From: Excoecaria cochinchinensis
Taxonomy: Eukaryota; Streptophyta; Magnoliopsida; Malpighiales; Euphorbiaceae
DNA length: 64,000 bases
Direction of reading: 5' to 3'
Assembly (NCBI GenBank): GCA_947683425.1
Contig: CANTUQ010000106.1
Coordinates: 2,876,001 to 2,940,000 of the forward strand
A program made the position numbers and the translations under genes. The notes beneath the pieces were generated by a model that was not told the origin of the DNA, searched no databases, and worked only from the letters and a program-made list of their open reading frames with translations. Positions 20,911-34,152 of this stretch are shown here, in pieces. How positions within the stretch are numbered: the first letter of the stretch is position 1; every line of letters begins with the position of its first letter.

Positions 20911-22047
20911 ATGGTGAGAACAAAGAATCCCACTGTTCCCCGAACTGACCAAGAAGAGCAGGAAGCTGAGGTGGTTAACATTGCTGCTCATTATGGTGCC
21001 TTGTTTCCTATCTTCTCTGTAGATGAAGGCAGTAGGTATTTACTACTTCGTAATAGGCATTTGATGCACTGTAAGTTTTTTCCTGACTCTTTACTTAATC
21101 AAATTGGTATGTTAGAAGTAGTTAATGATATGTTAAGGGTATGTGGGTTGTTTAAATTTGCTTCTATGCATGAAAATGTGCGTCCTGATTTAGTTTTAGA
21201 ATTTTATACCACATTAAAAAAGAATAATGATAATGAGAATTGGTTAGATTTTAGGATGGCTGGACAACCTTATACGTTAACCTATTTTATGATGAATAGG
21301 ATATTTAGATTTTCTCAAGCTGGTTTGACTGAGCCACCTAAATCTTTTAAGCCTCATGAATTTTGGACATTTTTGACTGATTTGCAAACTCGTTATAGAG
21401 CTAGGGATGCTAAATCCATGTTTATTAAGGATTTGAGATATTGGATTTTGCATAGGGTTTTAGCTTCTCTTGTTTTTAATAGGTCCGAATTCAATAGAGT
21501 TTCATATAATGAATTGTTTTTGATGTGGTGTATACATAAACGCAAGGACGTATGTTGGCCTTTTTGGATAATAAGTCAATTGTTGCAATGTGTACATAAG
21601 CATGATTCACCTTTAACACATGGGCATGTTATTTCTAGTATTGCAACCAATCTAAATGTGGATCTTGATGCCTATTATAGAGTTTTTCCTTGCCATTATT
21701 TTAATAAGACTATGTTAGTTCGTGGAGAGGTTGTTGGAAATAATTTTCAGGAAATTCCGGCACGTGCTCGATCATGTTGGAGGGATATTGCTGAAAATGC
21801 TGCGCCACAAGTTGAGGAACAAGAAGAAGAAGGAGAGGAGGAGGCAAGTGAAGATGAAGTAATGCCTGATATTCCAGCTGCTGCTCCTGAAGTTGGTTCA
21901 TCTAGTCATAACATCCCAATGATGTTATCCAATATGCAAGAGCAACTATCTGCCATTGAGCGACGTCAAAGGAGGTTGGAGTATAAATTTGATAGTTTCC
22001 TGACACAAGCTGGATTTCGGGTTCCTTCACCTCCACCTTCACCATGA
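20911..22047 (+). CDS. ORF2 of B2: Athila ORF-1 family protein
   Basis: 378 residues and fully open. Compared with B1 it reads NVDLDAYYRV for NVGLDAYYRI, EIPARA for EISARA and DIAENAA for DIAGNAA. Domain layout is as in B1: conserved aromatic block, acidic run, short helix, proline-rich end. Function unknown. Confidence 0.8.
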   Translation: MVRTKNPTVPRTDQEEQEAEVVNIAAHYGALFPIFSVDEGSRYLLLRNRHLMHCKFFPDSLLNQIGMLEVVNDMLRVCGLFKFASMHENVRPDLVLEFYTTLKKNNDNENWLDFRMAGQPYTLTYFMMNRIFRFSQAGLTEPPKSFKPHEFWTFLTDLQTRYRARDAKSMFIKDLRYWILHRVLASLVFNRSEFNRVSYNELFLMWCIHKRKDVCWPFWIISQLLQCVHKHDSPLTHGHVISSIATNLNVDLDAYYRVFPCHYFNKTMLVRGEVVGNNFQEIPARARSCWRDIAENAAPQVEEQEEEGEEEASEDEVMPDIPAAAPEVGSSSHNIPMMLSNMQEQLSAIERRQRRLEYKFDSFLTQAGFRVPSPPPSP

Positions 22048-23198
22048 TAGGGGAGTTTTCTCTTTATTCATTTCTTTTATTTGTTTTTTTTATTTGTTTT
22101 TGTGTGTCATTCCTACACATTGAGGACAATGTTGGTTCTAAGTATGGGGGAGTGACTGTGTTATGTGTTGTGATGTTTGTGACTGTGTTTTTGAGTTTGT
22201 ATATGTATTATGTATGTCAAGTGCATGATTATTTTTGTTTGTGTGTTTTTATATTTCAATTAGGCTTTTAAGTAAACTTTATTATAAAACATTGTTTATT
22301 TGGTATATTGTATAGGTTGTTAAGTCTATTATCTTTTATGCTCATTTTTATCAGTTTTTCAAAAATTTTTTGAGATGTGTTTTAAGTTTTTCAAGTTATT
22401 TTGTTTTACTTATTTCAACATTATAGATTATTTAGTCTTTTTAACTAACCATATTTTTAAAGTTAGAATTTACTCATTTAGTTTATAATTTTCAATTTCT
22501 AGTTGTTTAAGGAAACTATAGCCATAATACTTGCCCTTATTTCTTTTCAATAATGGATGAGGACTAAATTTAAAAAGAAAAGTTAAAAGTGGGATGGAGC
22601 ATAAAATGCACCCACTAAAGTCATAAAAAAAAAAAAGAAAAGCAAGATATATATCAAAAATTGTCAAAATATGGGATGGAGCGTAAAACGCACCCATATA
22701 ACTTTCTCTTGCTAGAACTCAAAAAGAAAAATCAAAAGAAAAGAAAAAGCAAAGTCTAAAAATGCCATGAGATTGGATTAAGGGTAAGTGAGCTTAAAAT
22801 GTCCTAAATGCAGCTAGTTGCTTGAGAATTTTAACTTTATGATTAATTTTCTTTCTTTATTTCATGTTTAGTTTTAATAGACTTCATACTCTTTATGTTG
22901 GCATTAGTAAAGTTTAGTAATTTGTTGAATTTGTGATGCATACTTTTAAATTTTGACTTACTGATTTTATTATGAGTGAATGAGATATTTTGGTTCTTTT
23001 CAATTCTATTATATATGCTAAATAACAGTGTTTTGTAGTAATTTTTACTGGTTATTAAATTTTCTTATTTCTTTGATCTTGCTTGAGGACAAGCAAGGGT
23101 TTTTGTCTTGCTTGGGGACAAGAAAAGATGTTAATCTAAATTTGCTCATGACTTTTTATCTTGCTTGGGGACAAGCAAGGTTCAAGTGTGGGGGAATT
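22048..23198 (+). other. 3' region of B2 with hairpins and polypurine tract
   Basis: Noncoding. The paired hairpins are at 22589-22615 and 22671-22697, and the CTTGCTTG hairpins at 23078-23179. The tract AAGTGTGGGGGAATT ends at 23198. Confidence 0.6.
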
Positions 23199-24831
23199 TG
23201 ATAGGAGCTAAATTGAACTATAATTTAGTATTTATTTTGTGTGAGTTTGTGTAATTAATTATGTAATTGTGTGTATAATTTGATGTGATATATTAGATTA
23301 TGTTTATTTGTATCAGTTGAGTTTTTATGTTGATTTTCTGTGTTTTTAGGTGAAAATTAAAGAGAAGAACAGATAAAGAAGGAGAGAGATCACGAAGAGG
23401 AGCAGATCACGCCGTGACAAGGAGTCACGTGACGTGACTTGATAAGAAGAAAGAAGAGGAAGGATGAAAAGAAGAAGGGATTGCGAGAGAGAAGGAGTCA
23501 CGCCGTGAGCTAAGGTCACGTGACGTGACTGAAGAAGAGAAAGAAGAAAAAGAGAAAGAAAAGAAGAGGAGGAGCTGCGAGAGGAGAGGTCACGGCGTGA
23601 GCAATGGTCACGCGACGTGACGCCACAGAGAGGCCAGGAAAGGAAGGGAAAAGAGAAGAGAAGAGAACGGAGGCGAGGCAACGCGAGACGTGAGCGCCAG
23701 TCACGCCACACACGCGAGAAGACACGCCGTGATGGGGAGTCACGCGACGTGACTGGCCAGAGAGGGAAAAGAAAACCGACGAGAGGAAAGAAGGAAGAAA
23801 TGGGCAAGCGCGTTCTGTCGCGATCGCGACACCGTTGCGAGCGCGACAGAGGCGACCGTTGGACGGTTTTCAGCCAAAAGTCACTTGGAAAATCACCTTC
23901 TTTCACCCAAAGTTTGCAACCATTCTCAAGGGTCATTTCAAGAGACACAAGCTTTCAATTATTTTCTATAAATATGTAGTTTAACTGTAGTTTTAATATA
24001 CAATAATTGATAGATGAATTTTTTAGTTAAGGAATTTTCTGTATTTTGTAAATAGTTCTTCTTTAGTTAAATTTCCTTATTTAGTTCTATGATTTGAAGA
24101 AGAAGATCAAGGAGGAGAAAATCTATTTCAAGAGATTGGGAAAAAGGGTTGAAAGGCTTCTATCTTATTCTCTTATTTTTAATTCTTCTCCACTATTTTT
24201 ATGAATATTATTTTAATGAACTTGCATATTATAATTCTTTCTATTTCTATCTACTTTCATAGTCTTTCATTGTAGATTCTCTATTAATATCTTTTGCATG
24301 ATCTTTACAAGTTAAAGTAATTCGAGAGTTTGCTTTATCCGACATTTAATAGAGATTCATTATCAAGGTATATTTGAGAGATTGGTATATTGAGATAATT
24401 GCTATAGGTTAGTGTTTATTCTTAAAATATGTAATTAGAAACCTCTAATTCATTAATGAAAATTGTGAGTTAGAATTTTAATTATATGTTTTAGGCATTT
24501 TAATTCATGTCGAGAGAGTGAGTTAAAAGTTTATTCTAACTTGGCTTGCAAGAAAAGATGAAAGATGTTAATCTAAATGATGGAATCAAGTTCATTGTTT
24601 TTAATTCTTCATGATTTATTTTATCTTCTTTTGACTATCATTAACTAGGTTTAATAAGTTTACATATTAGATTAGATTAAAACCAACTCTACCATTAATT
24701 AATAATTGTAAACAAGATTAAAATCAATTAGTAATAGTGTGTAACACGTTCCCTGTGGGATCGATATCTAAAATACTATTGCGGTACACCGTATACTTGC
24801 GGTATGTTGCATCATTAGAAAATGCACAACA
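23199..24831 (+). repeat. B2 3' LTR
   Basis: 1,633 bp. The dyad array starts at 23407. It ends GCACAACA and is followed by AATTT. Confidence 0.92.
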
Positions 24832-25497
24832 AATTTGGAGAGACAAAGCTTGTGTGAAGCAAAAATGGTGGAAAGGAAAAGGAAAGCTAATTTTTGGGTT
24901 TGAGGGGAAATAACGGGACAAAGCTAGAATTTTTGGGGAGAATTTTAGACTTTTCTACAGCATTCTCTCTTTTCTTCTAGTGGTAAAAAGGAATGGCTAA
25001 GATTTAATCCCTAACTATTTGATCTAATGGCTTGAAATTAAGCCACTTATCACTCATTCCTTCATCCCTACCTATCCATTTATTTTAAACTTACACACAC
25101 CTTATTATAACTTTATTTTAATGATCTTTATGTCCTCAAATGCTTAAAATATGTTAATTAAACCCATTAATTAATTAAATCTTGGTTTTGAACCCTTTTT
25201 CAAGAATTCTCATTTTATATGTCAGAATGCTCTGAAAATTTTTCCTATCTGTCCTAACATGCCCAAGAACATATGGTTAAAATTTTAGCTCATTCCGACA
25301 TCGTTTCGATATACTTTTGGCTTTAGCGGTCTGGCCAGCCAGTCCGAAACCCGAAATTCCAAAATTGCCAGAAAATTTATTTTTCACTTCTAATATTTTA
25401 TTTAAATTATTTCTAACATATCTATGCAATTAAAATAAATTTCGGAGATCTGTACAATATTTTTGAGTTCGGTCAAATTGATGCAAATTTGGGGGCG

Positions 25498-27130
25498 TTA
25501 CATTTCTCCCCCACTAAATTTAAAATTTCGTCCTCGAAATTTACCTGAGTTGAATAAATACGGATACTGTTGTCTCATCGTTTCCTCGGGCTCCCAGGTG
25601 GCTTCTTCCATATTGTGACGTGTCCAAAGCACTTTGACCAATGGAATCTGCTTGTTTCGCAACTGTCTGATTTCTCGTGCCAAAATTTTCATCGGTTCTT
25701 CATCATAAGATAGATCGGGTCTCAGTTGAATTTCCTTTGGTGTGATAATGTGAGATGGATCTGAATGGTATCTCCGTAACATGGAAACATGAAATACGTC
25801 ATGGATTCTTTCTAATTCTGACGGTAATTTTAACTTATAAGCAACTGGTTCCACTCGCTTTATTACTTCATATGGCCCAATAAATCTGGGACTGAGCTTA
25901 CCCTTCTTGCCAAACCGTAGGACCTTGCGCCATGGTGAAACTTTCAAGAATACTTTATCCCCCACATTGAATTCTACATCCTTTCTTTTTAAGTCAACAT
26001 AGGACTTTTGCCTATCTGTCACGGCTTTCAGGTTATCTTTAATCAACTTTGCCTTTTCCTCAGTCTCTTTGATCAAATCAGGTCCCACCAACTTACTCTC
26101 GGCCAGTTCAGTCCAACATAGCGGAGTTCGACATTTCCTCCCATATAATGCTTCAAAAGGTGCCATTTTAATGCTAGACTGATAACTATTGTTATAAGCG
26201 AACTCTGCCAATGGAAGGTATTTTTCCCAAGTTCCGCCGAATTCTAGTATACAGCACCGCATCATGTCTTCTAATATTTGTATTACCCGCTCAGATTGGC
26301 CATCTGTTTGTGGATGAAAAGCAGTACTATAATCTAAGCGGGTTCCTAATGCTTCCTGAAGTTTCTGCCAAAATCTAGAAGTGAACCACGGGTCTCTGTC
26401 GGAAATAATAGAAATGGGCACACCATGCAGCCTTACTATCTCATTCACATAAATTTCCGCAGACTTCGATAAAGAGAAATCAGATCTCACCGGAAGAAAA
26501 TGGGCAAACTTGGTCATTCTGGATAGAATCATGTTTCTTTCTAGTAAGTGGTAATCCGGATACAAAGTCCATAGTGATCCGTTCCCATTTCCATTCTGGT
26601 ATGATGATGGGATGCAATAACCCCGATGGAACTTGGTGCCCTGCTTTTACTTGCTGGCATATCAAACATCTGGCCACAAAGTCTGCTATGTCTTTTTTCA
26701 TCCCAGGCCACCAGTAGGTTGTTTTTAACTCTTGATACATTTTATTGCTACCTGGATGTATAGTGTAATTGCTGCTATGGGCTTCTATCAGGATATTCTT
26801 CTTCAATTCTTCATTATCAGGTACACAAATCCTATTCTTGTAGTATAAGCAGTCATCAGGACCCAAAGTGAACTCACTTTCCTTTCCAGCTTGTACTTGA
26901 GAAATGATAGAGGCTAACCTGTCATCCTGCCTCTGAATGGCTTTCACCTGTTGTAGCCAACTCGGTCTTAATTGCATTTCAGCTATGAGTGCTCCATCAT
27001 GTGCTACATTCAACTTAATATTCATAGCTCGAAGGGCTACCAAATATTTTCTGCTTAATGCATCTGCCACCATATTCGCCTTGCCAGGGTGATAATCAAT
27101 TAAACAATCATAGTCTTTAATAAGCTCTAG
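25498..27130 (-). pseudogene. pol: A-2 integrase with chromodomain, frameshifted
   Basis: Same domains and same junction defect as A-1 (near 26520-26540). The visible amino-acid difference is KMYQELKTT for KMYQALKTT. Confidence 0.92.
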
Positions 27131-29005
27131 TCACCGTCTTTGTCTCAAGTTGAGTTCTTTCTGTGTGGGCAAGTATTTTAAACTTTTGTGATCGGTGTAT
27201 ATGTAACATTTTTCGCCATATAGGTAGTGTCTCCAAATTTTCAAGGCAAACACAATTGCTGCTAACTCTAGATCATGGGTAGGATAATTCCTTTCATGCG
27301 ATTTCAGCTGCCTAAAAGCATATGCTACCACTTTCCCTTCCTGCATAAGTACACATCCCAACCCGTTCCTAGAGGCATCGCTATAAATGACATAAGGTTT
27401 ACCTGAAGTAGGCTGTGTGAGAATGGGAGCTTCAGTTAACATTTTCTTCAATTTTTCAAAGCTTTCTCGGCATTTATCAGTCCATTCGAATCTGACATTC
27501 TTCTGTAATAACTTGGTAAGTGGGGAAGCTATCATGGAGAATCCCTTGACAAACCGCCTGTAATACCCAGCCAATCCGAGGAAACTTCGAACTTCTGTAA
27601 CATTTTTAGGTGGTTTCCATTCCAAAATGGCTTCAATCTTCTTAGGATCCACTTTAATTCCCTCTGCCGATACCACATGGCCAAGAAAAGTAACTTCATT
27701 CAACCAGAATTCGCACTTACTGAATTTAGCATACAGCTGCTTGTCCCTCAATGTCTGTAATACTATCCTCAAATGTTGATCATGTTCCTCTGGAGTTTTA
27801 GAGTATATTAGAATGTCATTAATGAACACCACCACAAACTGGTCTAGGTACGGATGAAAAATACGGTTCATTAAATCCATAAATGCAGCTGGTGCATTAG
27901 TAAGGCCAAATGGCATAACTACAAATTCATAGTGTCCATAACGAGTGCGAAAAGCAGTCTTTGGGATGTCTACTTCCCTCACCCGAAGCTGATGATAACC
28001 TGACCTCAAGTCAATTTTTGAAAATATGCCTGCTCCCTTCAACTGGTCAAATAAATCATCAATTCTGGGTAACGGATATTTATTCTTGATAGTGACTTTA
28101 TTCAATTGCCTATAGTCGATACATAGCCTGAGGGACCCATCTTTCTTCTTCACAAACAATACTGGAGCTCCCCAGGGTGATACACTAGGACGAATGAAGC
28201 CTTTTTCCAGCAATTCCTGTAATTGAATTTTCAACTCTTTCAACTCTGTTGGTGCCATGCGATAAGGAGCCATCGAAATAGGTGCAGTACCCGGTAACAC
28301 ATCAATTGTAAATTCAACTTCTCTTTCAGGTGGCAATCCTGGTAAATCATCAGGAAAAACATCGGGAAAGTCTCGGACTGTGGATACATCACTAATCTTC
28401 AGTTTCTCTTCTTTAGCTTCTGTTACAAAAGCTAAATAAGCTGCACACCCCTTCCGAATGCACCTATGTGCCGCAGTAGCCGAGATAACATTCGACAAAT
28501 AATTGGATCGTTCACCCACAACTATGATTTCTTCTTCTTTCGGAGTCTTTAAAGTAATTCTTTTCAAACGACAGTCAACTATCACCTGGTATTTGTGAAG
28601 CCAATCCATCCCCAAGATGACATCAAATTCATGAAATGGAAGCTCAATCAAATTTGCAGGGAAGATAGTCTGCTGCATCTGAATAGGATAATCCCTATAT
28701 ATCTTGTTCACCACCACACTGTGACCCAATGGGTTGCTTACCAAGATATCCTGATCTAATTGTGCTTTTTCTAACCCTTTTCCATGTGCAATTCTAGTGC
28801 TCAAGTACGAGTGGGTGGACCCAGGATCTATTAATGCACAAACAAGTTCGTCAAACAAGTAAAATTTACCTACAATTACGTCTGGTGCATACTGGTCCTC
28901 CCGGGCTCTCACTGCATAAGTCCGTGCAAAAGGGGGCTTATCTGTAGCTGGTGAAGCTGGTGCACTACCCCGAGTGGATATAGCCTGATTATGTCCACCT
29001 CTACC
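27131..29005 (-). pseudogene. pol: A-2 protease, reverse transcriptase and RNase H, disabled
   Basis: Same order and defects as A-1: FINDILIYS in RT and the TGA at 27131-27133 after NLRQRR. One replacement in protease is visible (QMQQTIF for QIQQTIF). Confidence 0.93.
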
Positions 29006-30190
29006 TCATCCTCGAGCTGAGGTAGTAGCCTGTCTACTGATAGGAGCTTGTACAGCTGATGTGGTAGTCTGTGTCTGCGCCCGTGGACAATTTCTCTGAA
29101 ATTGCTCCCGGGACCCACATCTCAGGCATGCCCCTGTTAATCTCCAACATTCGCCCTGGTGTCGATGCCCGTAATGCTCACAAGCTGGTACTTCATATCT
29201 GTTAGGGCCCTGGCCTCGAGGAGCATTGCCCACCGAAGCTGTGGATGGTGCTGCTTTAGCTGTAGTATGCTGACTAGCTGCTGGCGTAGTTATGGAGTCT
29301 GGTGGGGAAGCTACAATTGAACCTCTGGCTCTTTTACTGGACCCACTACCAGCTGCTCCCGAAGATGGTCTTCTTCTTTGTTGAACCCGAGCCCGTCTAT
29401 TTGCTTCTTCAAATTGAATTGCTTCCATTTTGATTGCTGCATTAACTAGTTCTTTTCTATTGGTATAGTCCCGCACTGCTAGCACTTTTCTAAGGTCATT
29501 ATGGAGTCCCCTCTCAAAAAGTTGGCACATCTTCTCAAGTGGAATTCGGTAGTCTTTCATATAAAAACTGAGCCTCTCAAACTCCCGGTCATACTCTTGC
29601 ACCGTCCGGTTTCCTTGGCGTAATCGCCAAAATGCCTCCTCCATAGACCTTTGAAATTCTTTACCCACATACTTGTCTCTGAATTGCTGGTAAAAATAAT
29701 CCCATGTAATCTATTCAGGTGGGGTGTAGCGCCTAATGGTGTCCCACCATACATATGCTGGGCCTTGAAATAATGCAACTGCTCCCTCTAATTTTTCTTC
29801 TGGTGGACTGTGGGTAATCTCAAATAATCTTTCAATTTTATTTAGCCACTCCTCGGCTTCCGTAGCAGTAACCTGTTCTCGACCATAAAAGTCTTCTGCA
29901 CCCAATCTTCTTAACTGTTCTAGGATGGACTTTCTAGCTGGCTGAGGTGGTGGTTGTTGCTGAGGCTGAAGAGGAGTTGGGGCCTGAAATTTGTGAAAGA
30001 ACTCTGCCATCGTCTGCATGAAATCAGCTAGTGCAGGAAGCGAAGGTGCTTGAGGTACTGGAGTAGGAGCATGCTGACTAGGTGGCTGTGATCGATTATT
30101 TGGTGTTGACTCATTCACTTCTCGACTTGCTGAGGCCCCGCTCTCAGCATCACTCACCAGCTCAGTTGCTTGTCTGGAGTCGGAAGCCAT
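29006..30190 (-). pseudogene. gag: A-2 gag with two stops
   Basis: Start ATG at 30190, in-frame TAG at 29711-29713 and TGA at 29006-29008. The protein pieces read the same as in A-1, including the zinc knuckle with Gln for His. Confidence 0.9.
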
Positions 30191-30352
30191 GGCTATCACT
30201 GAAAAACACAGGGGACAGTTAAGATTTAAATTCCAAAATTGGCACCATAATTATGTGACATGTACATATGCTCATCCAATTACCCCGCCATTATCACTTG
30301 TAGATTTATTCCGATCTTAGGACCGCCTAAACCTTGCTCTGATACCATAAAA

Positions 30353-33240
30353 TGTGATACCCTACGATAAATCTTACTTTCACATAGATATTGTTATTAT
30401 TATTATTAGTTATGGTATTGTCTTATTTAAATCTACTTCCAAGTTACTTAATTTCATTTCATATTTAAGTTTTATTAGGTATCGTTAACTTGCTGTTCAA
30501 TTAATAAAATTTTTGGCAGCATGACGGCTTAAAAATCATGCTACCCAAACCTGCAATTTTTTTAAATTTACACTCCCAATAAATTTTCTCCACCTCCATT
30601 ACTCCTTTCACAAGCATAGCACTTCAAAATTTTATACTCATCACAATCACATGACAACACACATAACATCACATACATCATTCACTAGGTTCACTAAGTT
30701 TTTGAGTTTTAACATATTACATGCCATATATAAAATTTACATTGACCAATACATGTTCTATTTCCTAGCTACATAACCAAAACCCAAAAAGACGTCCATA
30801 TATACATGTCACTGCTTCCTTTAACTGCCTCAATGTACCTGTCCCTGCGCGCAGTCAAAACAAACCACGCACTAAGCAACATTGTCGCTTAGTAGTGGAT
30901 ACATTTACATAAAATTTCACATACTTGTTTTATTTATTTAATTTAATTCAATTATAATTTCCATTTTGTCCCTAAAATTTTCTTTTATTAACTAAATTGG
31001 TAATTTACTCTTTATATACTACAAATTACTCTAGATTTCCTTAATTCTCATTTATCTTACTTAATTTCATTTATATCCATAACGAAGAAAAAGATTAACA
31101 TTAAGTTCTTAAGGTTTGACTTTGATTTTATTTTGACCAATTGACTTCAATTTTGACTAGTTTGACTTCCTTTGACCTTAAATTTAATTTAAGTGTGTAA
31201 AATTGCAATTTAATCCCTAAACGTTATCTTAGTTATTGTTTTGCCCTTTTTAGTCCATTTACCTATCCTAACCTCTTTATTCATCTTTTTAACTTTAAAA
31301 TTTCGATTTTACTTTTATGTAACTTATTAAACTCATTTTTTTTTCATCTTATTTCTCACTTATTTATATTTATGATATCTTAAATACACTAATTGCCCTT
31401 TTATCTCGGTTTACTTGAAAAACTTCAATTTTGCCCCCAGTTGTAATCAGTGGAAATCCTCGAATCGGATAAGCGGGACGAGGACTTCAGTGATTCCAAT
31501 GTACTGGAGGGACCGGACAACACGGGGTACGATACCAAATTCTCCAATGTACTATATAATGAGCCGGTTAAAGCTTTATATGTAATATAATCATATCTCA
31601 TGGTAACATTTTGATAAACTCATGGTAATACCGCGGTGCATGTGTCCCTATGGCTAGCCATTCTATCCTAGGGTCCTGGATTACCCACTGCACACTAAGG
31701 GCAATACAAATTCTTATATTGCTTTATATTTTCACACTATTATTTTTTTTAATTGTGCTATATCAACATTATTAAGCATTAGTTTGCGTTCATATATATT
31801 TATTAATAATAAAGTTATCAATTATATGCTTAATATATACTATGAAATTGTGATTAAAATATGCCATTAACAACACAACCACCATTATGTAATTTATGCA
31901 TAATTATATACATTTATTATTTTTCATTCTAATTAATTCTATCACACTTCTTATACATCATAAAAATCAATTCTCAATAAATTCATCAAATAATGTTAAA
32001 TTTCATTAAGTTCAACTTGAGTATTCCATTGACCCACTAAAGAACCTACCCTTTTTAATTTAATTTCTTCACATTTTTAAATTCCTAATGGCCTAATTTA
32101 ACTTTATATCATGTCATTTTAATTTATTTCACAAGTTTGCTCAATTGTATATAATTACATAATGTAAAATTTGTGAGAAGTTAGCTAGGTTAGATGAAAT
32201 TGAATGTAAATTGCTTCCACTAACCTCTAATTGGCTTGAAATACTTCTATTCTTCCTTCTCCTTACCCTTGCCTTCCTTGGCTTTTTCTTCCTCTTGCTT
32301 TTCTTCTTTAGGCAAAAATGAAAGGTAGAATTTCATGAGTTTATGCTATGATTTTAAGTAATTAAAAGCTGCTATATAATTCTCCTAATAATGCTCTATA
32401 TGCCTATATAAAATTTCCCAATCAATTCCACCAAAAACCCACTAAATTACTAAACTAGTTCAAGTTTCTCTCACCTTATTTCTTTGTTTTCTTGGCTCTT
32501 CTTTGATGCAAATTTCCTTCTAGGTTAAAAATGGGGTCTTTTATGTATGAGGATGAAATTTGAGCTTTGAATTTGGAGAGATAAAGCTTGTGTGAAGCAA
32601 AAATGGTGAAAAGGAAAAGGAAAGCTAATTTTCGGGTTTGAGGGGAAATAACGGGACAAAACTGGAATTTTTGGGGAGAACTTCAGACTTTTCTACAGCA
32701 TTCTCTCTTGTCTTCTAGTGGTAAAAAGGAATGGCTAAGATTTAATCCCTAACTATTTGATCTAATGGCTTGAAATTAAGCCACTTATCACTCATTCCTT
32801 CATCCCTACCTATCCATTTATTTTAAACTTACACAGACCTGATTATAACTTTATTTTAATGATCTTTATGTCCTCAAATGCTTAAAATATGTTAATTAAA
32901 CCCATTAATTAATTAAATCTCGGTTTTGAACCCTTTTTCAAGAATTCTCATTTTATATGTCAGAATGCTCTGAAATTTTTTCTTGTCTGTCCTAACATGC
33001 CCAAGAACATATGGTTAAAATTTCAGCTCATTCCGACATCGTTTCAATATACTTTTGGCTTTAGCGGTCTAGCCAGCCAGTACGAAACCTGAAATTCCAA
33101 AATTGCCAGAAAATTTATTTTTTACTTCTAATATTTTATTTAGATTATTTCTAACATATCTATGCAATTAAAATAATTTTGGGAGATCTGTACAATATTT
33201 TTGAGTTCAGTCAAATTGATGCAAATTTGGGGGCGTTACA
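30353..33240 (-). repeat. LTR A-3 (5' LTR of A-2) without B
   Basis: 2,888 bp, beginning TGTAAC on the minus strand at 33240 and ending at 30353, 5 nt from the primer site. At the place where B sits in the other LTRs it reads through with AATTT once, giving the empty site. It is about 3% different from the right part of the other LTRs. The flank at 33241 starts AGGAG; the matching duplication would lie left of the window. Confidence 0.92.
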
Positions 33241-34129
33241 AGGAGTCTTCTCTAAAAAAAGGCTTTCTATTTCGTCTCTTAGCGCATTGCACTCATTGGT
33301 TGTGTGATCAACGTCCAGATGGAATTTGTAATATTTTTCTCTGTTTCTCAGGGTGTACATCCGATCAGATAACTTCTTCGGCTATTTGATCCGGTATTTT
33401 CCTTTGAGCCATCCCAGGATTTCAGTAGGACTAGCATTGAACAACTATTTCTACAACTTGCGAAGCTTCTCTTATCAATTTTTAACCTTTTGTTCTTTCT
33501 TTGTTATTCATCGGAGTGTCGTAGCCTGTCGGCCATGCTGGCTGGAGACTACGATTGTTCGTTAGCACATAGAGGGAACTATAATCGCTCGTCAAGTGCT
33601 CGTTTCCTCCTTTTGGCAGCGATGGTTTCGTCCAATGGTATAAATAACTCCGCCTCTCTATTAGGTCACCGATGTCTAAAGGGGGCTCGATCTTAAGAGA
33701 TTTGAACTTTTCTGAGGCTAACCTACATCTGCTCGTCGAGGCGATGTCTTATTGATCGGCTCTTGGGAGTTTATCGATTGAGGCGATTATTTGGTTTTCT
33801 AAGTCTCGAATCATGACTCCTTTGTTTATCTGCCTCTTTTCTTTTCTTCTTTCACTGTCAACCTCATAATTCCTCATTGAGGTTTGAAGTTGCTTGCCCT
33901 TTCAAGCAGATTGCATAATACTTTTTGCTGAAATATCCGAGAATCGCTCCTAGATCCTTCATGGTAGCTGTGCCATAAACTCCTCGTTGAACCCATGGGT
34001 TGGATTGTTAGGAGCAAGGGATCCATTAAGTTCATCTCGTCCACTGGTAGACCTTGGTTTACTTTAATTGTTATCAAATGGATCATTTCTCTCTGATCTA
34101 GAGTGTTTTGAGCATCTCGATTCTACCAT
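33241..34129 (-). pseudogene. gag: Gag remnant of Tat-type element C
   Basis: Starts at an ATG (A at 34129) shortly after the LTR, in MVESRCSKHSRSERNDP, and is truncated by the insertion of A at 33241. In-frame stops occur in the first 130 codons (for example after DPFDNN and MAQLP), and there is at least one internal deletion or frame change. Before the breakpoint it reads KYYKFHLDVDHTTNECNALR, the zinc-finger region typical of Tat gag and parallel to CEFHRDISHTTDECYSLK in D. The rest of C lies beyond the window. Confidence 0.7.
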
Positions 34130-34152
34130 GGTTTTTCAACAAAAGCATCAAA

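Larger units (their letters stand above)
16503..24831 (+). mobile_element. B2: second copy of the Athila-type element
   Basis: Same structure as B1, flanked by a perfect AATTT duplication (16498-16502 and 24832-24836). It is a product of the tandem duplication, not an independent insertion, because it sits at the identical site of the LTR of A. Confidence 0.93.
14283..25502 (-). repeat. LTR A-2 (shared by the two A units) containing B2
   Basis: LTR pieces are 14283-16502 and 24832-25502 (2,891 bp without B2). It serves as 5' LTR of A-1 and 3' LTR of A-2. It is a mosaic against LTR A-3. About 4 substitutions occur over 14283-15409. About 20 substitutions and several indels occur over 15410-16502, and about 3% difference over 24832-25502. 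The right part is nearly identical to LTR A-1. This places a recombination junction between about 15248 and 15415. Confidence 0.9.
25503..30352 (-). mobile_element. A-2 internal region, defective chromovirus
   Basis: Near-identical copy of 9433-14282, with the polypurine tract at 25503-25514 and the tRNA-Met primer site at 30336-30347. It carries the same three stops, integrase frameshift, FIND active site and Gln in the zinc knuckle. Confidence 0.93.
1..33240. repeat. 16,070-bp tandem array of nested LTR elements
   Basis: The sequence at 1 recurs at 16071 and its LTR part again at 32142. Two units hold the same order: LTR of A with B inside, then the internal region of A. A third LTR of A without B closes the array at 33240. 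Landmarks keep a 16,070-bp offset: B starts at 433 and 16503, and the internal border of A lies at 9432 and 25502. The units differ at well under 1% of sites by eye and share every disabling lesion of A. Unequal recombination between LTRs explains this layout; a haplotype duplication in the assembly is the alternative. Confidence 0.93.

Noticed and set aside
33201..33696. Small plus-strand frames across the A/C border
   Set aside because: They lie opposite the gag of C and one crosses an insertion junction.
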